Source: Lamprobacter sp964516305 (GTDB lineage Bacteria > Pseudomonadota > Gammaproteobacteria > Chromatiales > Chromatiaceae). Taken from it: a stretch of DNA of 14,145 nucleotides. The stretch spans positions 1 to 14,145 of the forward strand of contig CAZEZH010000091.1 of assembly GCA_964516305.1 (NCBI GenBank), in the 5' to 3' direction. Shown here piece after piece: positions 1-6,975 of the stretch. Both the position numbers and the translations under genes were made by a program. Below the pieces are notes generated by a model that did no database searches, was not told the DNA's origin, and worked only from the letters and a program-made list of their open reading frames with translations. How positions within the stretch are numbered: the stretch's first letter is position 1; each line of letters starts with the position of its first letter.

Positions 1-38
1 CCTCCTCGGGGCTCGTTCAGGTTGGTGCATTCGCAAGC

Positions 39-629
39 CTATTGCGATAGCGCGGCCTGCGGGTCTGCGTTGCGATTGGCACGCTTGTACTTGGTAAAGG
101 TGCTGTCATTGTAGGCGCCTTCGACAACGTACTGACCAAGCAGCATAAACTCTTCGCCATCACGCGTAGCGCCGGTATAGCGGGCAACCAGGTTGCCGTC
201 GAGGTCGAAGAAGGCAAAGACCGGCGTTGCACGAACCCGAAACTGCTTCAGCGCGAAATCCTTTTGCGTATCGGGATTGCCAGCGAAATCCACCACCTCG
301 ATATCGCCCTCGACGTCCACCGGAAAGATCAGAAAATGCTCACGGAAGTAGTCCTGCACCCTGGGTTGGTTGAGGACCGTCGTCTTCATACGATGACAGA
401 ACGGGCATTCGTCCATCTCGAACATCAACAAAATCCCAGCTTTTCCCTCGTCGCGAGCGGTTTCGAGTTCTTCGCTGAAATCGCCGAAGGTCTGGTTGAA
501 GAAGTGCTGGCCCGGATCGCGGCCCGGATCAGAGGCGAGCGCTGACCCGGCTAACAGCGGAATGAGCAGTGTCAGGAATCGCAGCTTAGCAAGGAGCTTG
601 GGCGCGGCTAGTGCTCGAATCGAGGGCAT
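39..629 (-). CDS. Secreted thioredoxin-fold protein, SoxW-like
   Basis: A 196-residue thioredoxin-like protein, probably periplasmic. Residues 1-32 form a signal peptide: basic start, hydrophobic stretch FLTLLIPLLAGSA, likely cleavage after ALA-32. The redox motif is CPFC (Cys75, Cys78), and the cis-proline loop is RATPVF with Pro136. The rest follows the SoxW/thioredoxin_7 pattern, including the late RYTGATRDGEEFMLLGQYV segment. Such proteins reduce or isomerise disulfides on exported partners; the partner cannot be told from this window, and no sox genes are seen here. The ATG at 629 is supported by GAGGAA (636-641, minus strand) six bases upstream. The gene ends 38 bases from the window edge and reads in the same direction as the RNase gene upstream, but a 429-base gap makes a shared operon unlikely. 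Family call is firm, SoxW naming less so. Confidence 0.85.
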   Translation of the reverse strand: MPSIRALAAPKLLAKLRFLTLLIPLLAGSALASDPGRDPGQHFFNQTFGDFSEELETARDEGKAGILLMFEMDECPFCHRMKTTVLNQPRVQDYFREHFLIFPVDVEGDIEVVDFAGNPDTQKDFALKQFRVRATPVFAFFDLDGNLVARYTGATRDGEEFMLLGQYVVEGAYNDSTFTKYKRANRNADPQAALSQ

Positions 630-660
630 CGCAGGTTCCTCTCGGTCGCTAGTGATGAGA

Positions 661-679
661 CTACCAGCTTAGCCGGTAG
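661..679. other. Hairpin upstream of the thioredoxin gene
   Basis: CTACCAGC and GCCGGTAG flank a TTA loop, giving eight positions with one mismatch. It lies 32 bases above the ATG of the secreted thioredoxin gene. It could be in that gene's leader, or be a stop for weak transcription coming from the upstream side; no T-tract follows on the minus strand. Confidence 0.35.
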
Positions 680-806
680 GACTGTGGCGCAGCCGCGGGC
701 TCGGCGGGCGTGCTCGAACGGGGGCAAATTGTGCGAACAAGCCCGATCAAATGCAATGCCGTGATCGGGACGATCAGGGCTAGCCCCATCGACACCGAAT
801 AATCCC

Positions 807-965
807 CTAGACTACGGCTGCGGCACATCCAACCACTGGGTTTTCCAGAGCTGGCTGTTCAGCATCGGCCAACTCCGCGGGTACCTCGTCAGCCGTGTAT
901 TGGAACGGACTCACCCGACACTGCCCGAGCGCAGTAATCAATTCGGCACCTATCTCTTCACTACG
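807..965 (-). pseudogene. Remnant of a UPF0175-family antitoxin, C-terminal part
   Basis: On the minus strand an open frame of 53 codons has no usable start and is cut upstream by TAA at 966-968. It contains AELITALGQ followed by RVSPFQYTADEVPAEL, which matches the C-terminal signature of UPF0175 proteins (consensus as I know it: a hydrophobic Leu-Gly turn, then VSPFQYT.EEL..EL). UPF0175 proteins are small antitoxins usually paired with DUF3368 PIN-like toxins. The normal preceding helix-turn-helix and N-terminus are missing or out of frame. After the expected end at ELADA the frame runs on about 17 codons without known similarity. No DUF3368 toxin follows. I read this as a decayed gene. The match is by memory of the family, so confidence is moderate. 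Confidence 0.5.
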
Positions 966-992
966 TTAGACCTAGTGATGTTCGACCGCCAT

Positions 993-1035
993 TGCCAACT
1001 GGGCCAAGGGATCTTGGTCTTGACCCCAGTTGGCA
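993..1035 (-). terminator. Compound inverted repeat after the RNase gene, possible terminator
   Basis: TGCCAACTGGG (993-1003) and CCCAGTTGGCA (1025-1035) are perfect 11-base inverted arms. Inside the left half sits a second small hairpin, CCAAG-GGAT-CTTGG (1004-1017). The element begins 23 bases past the RNase stop codon, where a terminator would be expected. There is no T-tract on the minus-strand exit, so it may instead be an mRNA 3'-end stabiliser or a REP-like palindrome. Confidence 0.45.
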
Positions 1036-1058
1036 TTGGACTACGTGATCTCCTGCAT

Positions 1059-2909
1059 CTAGCCCAGTAGCCTGAATTGACACTCGGATTGCGCCAGATC
1101 GACCTCTGCCAGCGCCAGCGGCACGGGCTGGTCCAAGGCTAGGTTTTGCTTGGCACGGATGCGGGTCTCGAGCGCAAGCTCTGGAATCAGCAGCACCGCC
1201 TTGCGCTCCTGAAGCTCCACCACCACGCCCTCGCCCTTCCATTGCGGCCGTTGCTTTAGATGCACCAATTTCCAATGCAGGTTGGATTGCCGCTCGGCGC
1301 GACGCACGATGATGCCGCCCTGATCGGCCTCGCCGGCGCGCTGGCTGATCTGTTCGGCACTCAGCGGCTCGCTGCCGCGCAGATGCTGTCGCAGCTGCTG
1401 ATGGACCAGCAGGTCGCCATAACGGCGCAGTGGGCTGGTCGCTCGAGTGTAGGCATCGAGTCCGAGCCCAAAGTGGCGTCCCGGCTCACCGACGACGGTG
1501 CGGCTCGGTTTGAACAGGCGCCGATAGGCATACATCGCGGCCATGCTCGCCGGCTGCTCGATGCGCTCTGGAGTCGGCTGGGTCGCATAGGGAATGGGCA
1601 GCTCGCGGGCTTGAGCGTAGCGCGCCGCCGCCTCTCCTGCCATCAGCATCAGCTCGGTGACCATCGAGCGCGAGCCGGTGCGCTCGATTGGGCGGATCAA
1701 GACCTCATCCTCGTGCAGCCGCACACTGACCTCGGGCAGATCGATCTCGGCCGCACCCTGCGCTAGACGGCGCTGACGATAGCGTTCGGCGATCTGCGCT
1801 AGCTCCGCCAGCGGGCTCTGATCGAGCCGGCGGTCGGCCTCGGCGTAGCTGAGCCGCTGCACCTGTACCAGGCTCGGCTGGATCTCAATCTCGCTGATCT
1901 CGCCCTGCGCATCCAGCCGCAAGCCGAATGAGAGCGCCGGCGAGCAGGACTCGAGCCCAAGCCCGAGCTGTTCGGTGATGGCCACTGGCAACATGTGGAT
2001 GATGCCCTCGGGGAGGTAGAGGTTGGCACCCCGTGCCCGCGCCTCGCGATCGAGATCAGAGTCCGGTGCCACCAGCGCAGCGACGTCGGCGACATGGACC
2101 CAGACCCGCTCCCCGTCGAGGCTGATCGCATCATCCGGGTCCTGATTGCCCTCGTCGTCGATCGCAAAGGCCGGCAGATGGGTGAGATCGAGTCGCGTCG
2201 GCTCACCCGCGGGTTGGGGTACCTCGCTGAGCCTCGCGATCGGCAGCTCGGGATTGGCTGCCGGCGCGCCAACCCGCGTTGGATATGGATTATGGGTCGG
2301 CGGCCAATAGCTCACCGAGACCAGCAATCGATAGGCGCTGATCGGGCTTTCATCAAAGCCCAGTGCCTTGAGAATCCGGCTGTGCTCGCCTTGCATGTTG
2401 GCAAGCCGCTCGACCTCAGCAAGGGCGCTCCGATCCTCGGGCGCTATGCGGCCCTCGCGCAGACGCTGCAGCATCGCAGCCCAGGCCTGCTCGGCCTCGG
2501 CCTTGGCCTCACGCTCGGCGCGGTCACGCTCGATCGATTCTGCCGCGCGCGGCCGTAACGCCTCGGTGGTCCCCTCGAACCAGAGTCCTTCATTGAGCTG
2601 TTCCCAAGCACCCCAAGCAGCACCTGGGCTATTGTCGCCGTAGAGCAGCTCGGCCAGCTCCTTGAGATCGGTCTCAGTACCCTCAAGCAACTCCCAGGCC
2701 TCTTGTGGGTGGACCTCGGCCGGACGCAGCTCGGCAAGGCTCGCGACCGGACCGGGATGCAGCGACAGGATATCCTTAGGCCGCACACGCTTGGTCTGTC
2801 CGCCCTCGATCTCAATCTCGATCTTCTCCGCCGCGGCCAGCACCCGCGCCGGTCGGCTCTTGTAAACAACCAGGCTGCCGGTTCGGGGAATGGCTTGATG
2901 CAAAGACAA
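1059..2909 (-). CDS. RNB-domain 3'-5' exoribonuclease (RNase II/R superfamily)
   Basis: This 616-residue protein is predicted to be a cytoplasmic exoribonuclease that degrades RNA from the 3' end. The metal-binding RNB site is visible as Asp251, Asp257, Asp259 and Asp260 in FAIDDEGNQDPDDAISLDG, with the same 0/6/8/9 spacing as Asp201, 207, 209 and 210 of E. coli RNase II. The RNB core continues to YTRATSPLRRYGDLLVHQQL near residue 510, a conserved family block. A short C-terminal OB/S1-like segment follows. The N-terminal 240 residues contain an SH3/OB-like start (GSLVVYKSRPARV) and a charged helical stretch, not the usual pair of cold-shock domains. It is shorter than RNase R, so it belongs to the generic bacterial/cyanobacterial RNase II-like branch. 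No in-frame ATG exists near the start; TTG at 2909 has GGAG (2921-2924) 11 bases upstream. Confidence 0.93.
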   Translation of the reverse strand: MSLHQAIPRTGSLVVYKSRPARVLAAAEKIEIEIEGGQTKRVRPKDILSLHPGPVASLAELRPAEVHPQEAWELLEGTETDLKELAELLYGDNSPGAAWGAWEQLNEGLWFEGTTEALRPRAAESIERDRAEREAKAEAEQAWAAMLQRLREGRIAPEDRSALAEVERLANMQGEHSRILKALGFDESPISAYRLLVSVSYWPPTHNPYPTRVGAPAANPELPIARLSEVPQPAGEPTRLDLTHLPAFAIDDEGNQDPDDAISLDGERVWVHVADVAALVAPDSDLDREARARGANLYLPEGIIHMLPVAITEQLGLGLESCSPALSFGLRLDAQGEISEIEIQPSLVQVQRLSYAEADRRLDQSPLAELAQIAERYRQRRLAQGAAEIDLPEVSVRLHEDEVLIRPIERTGSRSMVTELMLMAGEAAARYAQARELPIPYATQPTPERIEQPASMAAMYAYRRLFKPSRTVVGEPGRHFGLGLDAYTRATSPLRRYGDLLVHQQLRQHLRGSEPLSAEQISQRAGEADQGGIIVRRAERQSNLHWKLVHLKQRPQWKGEGVVVELQERKAVLLIPELALETRIRAKQNLALDQPVPLALAEVDLAQSECQFRLLG

Positions 2910-2946
2910 TGCGTTGTTATCTCCGGTACAGGACTAAGACGAGCGC

Positions 2947-2988
2947 GCGTGCCATCGAGCCGTCCCCCTGAAAGACGGACGAGCACGC
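2947..2988 (-). promoter_or_regulatory. Long structured leader hairpin of the RNase mRNA
   Basis: Three nested complementary blocks form a 14-pair stem: GCGTGC (2947-2952) with GCACGC (2983-2988), TCG (2955-2957) with CGA (2980-2982), and CCGTC (2960-2964) with GACGG (2974-2978), closing a nine-base loop with small bulges. It lies 37 bases above the TTG start of the RNB ribonuclease and below a candidate -10 element, so it would be in the 5' leader. Several ribonuclease genes (rne, pnp in E. coli) are autoregulated through folded leaders; that role is inferred here. Confidence 0.45.
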
Positions 2989-3004
2989 TGATGTCGAACC
3001 GGGC

Positions 3005-3013
3005 ACTATATCA
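3005..3013 (-). promoter_or_regulatory. Candidate extended -10 promoter for the RNase gene
   Basis: The minus strand reads TGATATAGT, an extended -10 (TGn followed by TATAGT). No good -35 hexamer lies 16-18 bases upstream, which is tolerated in extended -10 promoters. The start point would fall near 2998, giving a leader of about 90 bases that includes the hairpin at 2947-2988. Confidence 0.3.
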
Positions 3014-3144
3014 GTTGCGCTCAAGGAACGGCCCGATCCGCTATCATTCAATGTTAGCCGCAAGCTAGGACCCCATCACCGATCCCAGACCAACGGTTCG
3101 GCGAGCCAACCCCATCAGGTCGGCCGCCGCACGAGAGCCTCACT

Positions 3145-4188
3145 ATGCATCAAGACTGGCAAGCCTTTCTCGAATCTCAGGGCGGCCGCATCGGCGAAGA
3201 CGGCGCCGCACACTTCGACAATGCGCCGGCCGAGCCAACCTGTGCCGTCGTCGACCTCTCAGACTTCGGCCTAATCGCGGTCGGCGGCCCAGAGGCGCAA
3301 AACTTCCTTCAGGGCCAGGTTAGCAACGATCTGCGCGAACTGACTGAGACCCACACCCAGCTCAGCAGCCATTGCAGCCCTAAGGGCCGAATGCTCGTCA
3401 ACTTCCGCGCACTTCGCCTCGAGGACAGGCTATTCCTGTTGCTGCCGCGGGTGCAGATGGACAGCCTGCTCAAGCGGCTGCGGATGTTCGTACTGCGCGC
3501 CAAGGCAACGATCGAGGACGCCAGCGAGGCGCTAGTCTGCTTCGGCATCAGCGGCGATTGTGCCGAGACCTCGCTAACCCATGCCTTCGGACGTCTTCCA
3601 GAGCAGCCCAATGCGATGGTCCGCACTGGCGACACCGCCTTGGTTCGCATCGCCGATCCCAGCCCGCGCTATCTGCTGATCGGCCCCGTAGAATCCGCTC
3701 GCGCGGCCTGGGAGGCCGCCTGTGCAGCCGGGGCCCAGCCCGCAAACCCCAACTTCTGGGCCTTACGGGACATCCGCGCTGGACTCCCAACCGTGCTGCC
3801 GGAGACCAGCGACAACTTCATACCACAGATGGCCAACATGCAACTCATTGATGGCGTCAGTTTCCACAAAGGCTGCTATACGGGCCAAGAGGTGGTCGCG
3901 CGGATGCAGTATCTCGGTAAGCTCAAGCGGCGGATGTATGTCGCCGAGGCAGCATTGGATGCTGACGCCGAGCCACCGCGGCCTGGTACCACACTCAGTT
4001 CGTCCAGCAGTACCTCAGAACAGGCCCCAGGCCACGTCGTCGACGCCCGCAGCACCAGCCCAGGCCACTGGGAGATGCTGGTCGTTGCCGAGATCAGCGC
4101 CGCTGAAGGGGGAGAGCTGCGCCTCGGAGAAGGCGGCCCTCTGCTCAAGCTGAACCCTCCACCTTATGGCTTTCCAGTCGAGACTTGA
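3145..4188 (+). CDS. ygfZ: YgfZ/GcvT-family folate-binding Fe-S maintenance protein
   Basis: A 347-residue cytoplasmic protein of the YgfZ family, which binds tetrahydrofolate and helps build or repair Fe-S clusters, including those of radical SAM enzymes. The hallmark is KGCYTGQE at residues 242-249, with the essential cysteine at 244, followed by VVARMQYLGKLKRRMY. The N-terminal part (VVDLSDFGLIAVGGPEAQNFLQGQVSNDL) is the GcvT-like folate-binding fold. Length is a little above E. coli YgfZ (326), with a Ser-rich loop around residues 285-300. The ATG at 3145 has GAGAG about eight bases upstream. It stands alone, divergent from the RNase gene across 235 bases. IspH, encoded further along, is a plausible Fe-S client, but that is an inference. 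Confidence 0.93.
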   Translation: MHQDWQAFLESQGGRIGEDGAAHFDNAPAEPTCAVVDLSDFGLIAVGGPEAQNFLQGQVSNDLRELTETHTQLSSHCSPKGRMLVNFRALRLEDRLFLLLPRVQMDSLLKRLRMFVLRAKATIEDASEALVCFGISGDCAETSLTHAFGRLPEQPNAMVRTGDTALVRIADPSPRYLLIGPVESARAAWEAACAAGAQPANPNFWALRDIRAGLPTVLPETSDNFIPQMANMQLIDGVSFHKGCYTGQEVVARMQYLGKLKRRMYVAEAALDADAEPPRPGTTLSSSSSTSEQAPGHVVDARSTSPGHWEMLVVAEISAAEGGELRLGEGGPLLKLNPPPYGFPVET

Positions 4189-4196
4189 GCGCATCC

Positions 4197-4232
4197 TTGG
4201 GCTCGGCCAATGGCCGACTCTGTCAGGCCCAA
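4197..4232 (+). terminator. Nested inverted repeat after ygfZ, possible terminator
   Basis: TTGGGC (4197-4202) pairs with GCCCAA (4227-4232), and inside it TCGGCC-AAT-GGCCGA (4203-4217) forms a perfect six-pair hairpin. It starts eight bases after the ygfZ stop codon. No T-run follows, so it may act in Rho-dependent ending or 3'-end protection. The rest of the 260-base gap to ubiG contains further GGCC-rich palindromes (around 4345-4363) and no convincing gene. Confidence 0.4.
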
Positions 4233-4382
4233 CAGGGCGCCCAGCCGGCGCAACCGTTAGCCTGAAGCAATCGCTTAATCGTCTTGGATGGCGACGCGTT
4301 ATGGAAGCTAGCGCAGACGACCCATCAGCCAGGCCCTGCCGTCTGGCCTAGGCCGCTAGGCCTGCGCATTTGGCCGGCCGTC

Positions 4383-4412
4383 TGAAAAGCGCTCACCGCG
4401 CTCGGTTACACT
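4383..4412 (+). promoter_or_regulatory. Weak candidate promoter for ubiG
   Basis: TGAAAA (4383-4388) and TACACT (4407-4412) are separated by 18 bases and lie about 37 bases before the ubiG ATG. Both hexamers match sigma-70 consensus only partly. It is the best pair I see in the gap before this three-gene unit. Confidence 0.25.
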
Positions 4413-4448
4413 ATTGCAAAATGCCGCTGACGGCGCTATTGACTCACC

Positions 4449-5180
4449 ATGAATCTTATGACCGCAACCGTACACAACGTCGATCACGCCGAGGTGAGCA
4501 AGTTCGAGGCACTAGCCTCGCGCTGGTGGGACCCGGATAGCGAGTTCAAGCCGCTGCACGAGATCAATCCACTGCGGCTCGGCTATGTGCAAAGCCGGGT
4601 CCCACTCGACGGCCGCGAGGTGCTGGATGTCGGCTGCGGCGGTGGCATCCTGTCCGAGGCCATGGCGCTGGCCGGCGCCAAGGTCACGGGGATCGACATG
4701 GGTGAGGAACCGCTCAAGGTCGCCGAACTGCATACCCTGGAGACCGGCGTCGAGGTCGATTACCGGCAAATGCCGGTCGAGCAGTTGGCCGATGAGCGCC
4801 CTGCCAGCTTCGATGTGGTCACCTGCATGGAGATGTTGGAGCACGTGCCGGACCCGGGCTCGGTCATCAACGCCTGCGCGCGCCTGGTGCGCCCTGGCGG
4901 CTTCGTCTTCTTCTCGACCCTGAACAGAAACCCGAAGAGCTATCTATTCGCGATCATTGGCGCCGAGTATGTGCTCAATCTGCTGCCGCGCGGGACCCAC
5001 GATTTCGCTCGTTTCATTCGTCCCTCCGAGCTTGATGGCTGGGTGCGGGCGACGCCTCTACGGATCACCGACATCACCGGAATGAGCTATAACCCGGTCA
5101 CACGCCACTATCGGCTATCGCAGGATATCGACGTCAACTATCTGGTTTGCTGTCAGATGCCGCGCAGCAACGATGCCTGA
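4449..5180 (+). CDS. ubiG: Ubiquinone biosynthesis O-methyltransferase UbiG
   Basis: A 243-residue SAM-dependent methyltransferase that performs both O-methylations of the ubiquinone ring (on 2-polyprenyl-6-hydroxyphenol and on 3-demethylubiquinol). The SAM-binding motif is VLDVGCGGG at residues 58-66, followed by GIDMG. The blocks HNVDHAEVSKFEALASRWWD-like N-terminus, VTCMEMLEHVPDP and FFSTLNRN are nearly identical to E. coli UbiG, and length agrees (240). It acts at the inner membrane face with the other Ubi proteins. No clear Shine-Dalgarno is visible before ATG 4449; a second ATG at 4458 is possible, but the first gives the better N-terminal match. Its last eight bases overlap the start of the phosphatase gene, so the two are translationally linked. 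Confidence 0.97.
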   Translation: MNLMTATVHNVDHAEVSKFEALASRWWDPDSEFKPLHEINPLRLGYVQSRVPLDGREVLDVGCGGGILSEAMALAGAKVTGIDMGEEPLKVAELHTLETGVEVDYRQMPVEQLADERPASFDVVTCMEMLEHVPDPGSVINACARLVRPGGFVFFSTLNRNPKSYLFAIIGAEYVLNLLPRGTHDFARFIRPSELDGWVRATPLRITDITGMSYNPVTRHYRLSQDIDVNYLVCCQMPRSNDA

Positions 5181-5874
5181 GGCCGTCCCAGCCGATGCGG
5201 TGCTGTTCGACCTGGACGGCACCTTCGCCGATACCGCGCCGGACATGGCAGCTGCGCTCAACCGGCTGCTGGCCCGCTACGACCGTCCGTCAGTGCCGCT
5301 CGAGCAGGCGCGCAGTCATGTCTCCTCGGGCTCGCGCGGCATGCTTGACATCGGCTTTGGCCTAATGCCGGGCGACCCCGATTACGAGCAACTGCGCAGC
5401 GAATACCTCGAACTCTATGCCGCCGACATCCACTGCGAGACCTGTCTGTTCCCCGGGATCAGCGATCTCGTCGAGGCGCTCGAGGCCCGCGGCACCTGCT
5501 GGGGGATTGTCACCAACAAGCCAGGCTGGCTGACCGACCCCTTACTCGAGGCCATGGCGCTCCCAATCCAGCCTGCCTGCGTGGTCAGTGGCGATACTGC
5601 CGCACGCGCCAAACCGCATCCCGATCCGCTCTTCCACGCCTGCGGCATGATCGATCGCGACCCGCTGGCCTGCTGGTATGTCGGCGACGATCAGCGCGAC
5701 ATCCTCGCTGGTCGCGCCGCCGGCATGCGCACCCTCGCCGCGCTCTATGGCTATCTCGGCATCGAGCTGCATCCCCGCGACTGGGGTGCCGATGGGCTGC
5801 TCGAGCATCCACTCGAGGTGCTGCGGTTTCTCGATGTCGATGCAGCAATCGGCGTCTCAGCCGCCGCGAACTGA
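5173..5874 (+). CDS. mupP: HAD phosphatase of the MupP/Gph group
   Basis: A 233-residue haloacid-dehalogenase phosphatase. Motif I is DLDGT at residues 13-17 (Asp13 nucleophile, Asp15 acid/base), motif II is in VTNK (113-116), motif III is Lys147 in KPHPDP, and motif IV is GDDQRD (171-176). Automatic annotation would probably say phosphoglycolate phosphatase, but the details resemble Pseudomonas MupP, which removes phosphate from MurNAc-6-phosphate in peptidoglycan recycling: DTAPDM after motif I, the HVSSGSRGM cap start, GLMPGDPDYEQLRSEYLE, and the ending DWGADGLLEHPLEVL. MupP is encoded beside ubiG in pseudomonads, and the same order occurs here with an eight-base overlap. Length is also nearer MupP (about 223) than E. 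coli Gph (252). A true Gph role remains possible because I recalled the comparison sequence from memory. Confidence 0.85.
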   Translation: MPEAVPADAVLFDLDGTFADTAPDMAAALNRLLARYDRPSVPLEQARSHVSSGSRGMLDIGFGLMPGDPDYEQLRSEYLELYAADIHCETCLFPGISDLVEALEARGTCWGIVTNKPGWLTDPLLEAMALPIQPACVVSGDTAARAKPHPDPLFHACGMIDRDPLACWYVGDDQRDILAGRAAGMRTLAALYGYLGIELHPRDWGADGLLEHPLEVLRFLDVDAAIGVSAAAN

Positions 5875-5884
5875 CCCTGAGCCC

Positions 5885-6940
5885 ATGCCGGTCGAGCACG
5901 CTAGGCCAGACCCACACGCCAAGGCAGCGCCTGCGGCTGATCGGGCTAACAATGTCGGCACGATAAGCCCCACCCAGGAGCCAAGCCCGGCCAGTCTCGA
6001 ATGGCGGTTTCCGAATCGCGCCACCCCCGCGGGCTCGAGCGCCTATTACGCTGTGCGCATGAGTCCGGCCCCGCAAAGGAATGCGCTCGCGGCGTTGTTC
6101 GCGTTGCGCGCCGAGCTGCAGGCGATCCCCGATCAGGTCAGCGACCTTGGCATCGCCCGGATCAAGCTCGATTGGTGGCGTGGCGAGATCGACCGTCTCT
6201 TTGCCGGCGAGCCGCGGCATCCACTGAGCGAGAGTCTGGCGCCAGTAGTCGCCAAGCACCGTCTTCCGCAACCCGCCTTCATCGACCTCATCGGGGGGGT
6301 CGATCGTGACCTGCGCGTGCATCGCCACGCCAACCAAGAGGCGCAACGCCAGAGCGACGAACAAGACCTCGGCGCCCTCTTCGAGCTCCTCGCCCGCTGC
6401 GCAGGCGCTGACGACCAGGAACAGCTCACAACAGCGCGCCGCACAGGTGGCTGGTGCGCCCAGGTGCGGCGCATCCGTGACGCCGGCCTCTTACTGCGCC
6501 GAGGTCGCGAGGTGCTCCCGGCCGACCAGCTCGCCGCGGCCGGACTCAGTCATGAGCAGCTCGCCAGCACCGACGGACGCCAACGCCTGCCCGAGTTGTT
6601 GCGACCGATCGCCGAGCAACTGCGCGCGGCAGGCCCCGACCAGGCCGAGGCCGGGCGCAAGCGCGATCCGGAGCAGACTCAAGCCAGCCAAGCCGCAGCC
6701 AGCCCCCAGCGCAGCAAGCGATTCGGCGCCTTTCTGACCCCGAAGACAAGCCCGACGCCCGCCCCGCTGACACCAGCACTCCAAGTTCAACTTCGCTTGC
6801 ACCAAGACCTGCTCAGCGTCCTCCAGCGCAGCGACTTCGACGTCGGCGATCAACGCATTGGTCTCACCCCGCTGCGGAAAGTCTGGCTGGCCTGGAGGGC
6901 GACCGCACACGGCTCTGCGGCCCTGGCAATGATGCGCTAA
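5885..6940 (+). CDS. Squalene/phytoene synthase-family protein with degenerate active site
   Basis: With the ATG at 5885, ten bases after the phosphatase stop, this is a 351-residue protein. An upstream in-frame start at 5678 would lie deep inside the phosphatase gene and encodes no family sequence. Residues 1-36 are low complexity. The all-alpha trans-isoprenyl synthase fold starts near 50: SSAYYAVRMSPAPQRNALAALFAL, then KLDWWRGEIDRLFAGEPRHPL and the helix block LIGGVDRDL. The LRRGREVLPADQL block (204-215) and LTPLRKVWLAWRA (328-339) complete the family pattern. Both catalytic Asp-rich motifs are altered: AELQAIPDQVSD in place of the first DxxxD and RRIRDAGLLLRRG in place of the second. A Gln/Ala/Pro-rich insert occupies about 250-297. 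It is most like the NDUFAF6-type branch; head-to-head prenyl condensation looks unlikely. Role unknown. Confidence 0.82.
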   Translation: MPVEHARPDPHAKAAPAADRANNVGTISPTQEPSPASLEWRFPNRATPAGSSAYYAVRMSPAPQRNALAALFALRAELQAIPDQVSDLGIARIKLDWWRGEIDRLFAGEPRHPLSESLAPVVAKHRLPQPAFIDLIGGVDRDLRVHRHANQEAQRQSDEQDLGALFELLARCAGADDQEQLTTARRTGGWCAQVRRIRDAGLLLRRGREVLPADQLAAAGLSHEQLASTDGRQRLPELLRPIAEQLRAAGPDQAEAGRKRDPEQTQASQAAASPQRSKRFGAFLTPKTSPTPAPLTPALQVQLRLHQDLLSVLQRSDFDVGDQRIGLTPLRKVWLAWRATAHGSAALAMMR

Positions 6941-6975
6941 GCTCACTGTCCAACCCGGCGGGCGAGAATGCGCAC

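Noticed and set aside
3015..3047. TTGCGC and TATCAT as a ygfZ promoter
   Set aside because: The spacer is 21 bases, too long for a sigma-70 promoter.
4166..4351. 61-codon frame after ygfZ
   Set aside because: It overlaps the ygfZ end, has no ribosome site or similarity, and contains the palindromic terminator-like repeat.
5678..5884. Upstream extension of the squalene/phytoene-synthase-family gene
   Set aside because: It lies inside the phosphatase gene in another frame and encodes no family sequence; the ATG at 5885 fits the end of the phosphatase gene.
5585..6364. 259-codon minus-strand frame
   Set aside because: Antisense to the phosphatase and synthase-family genes; Arg/His-rich composition typical of a shadow.
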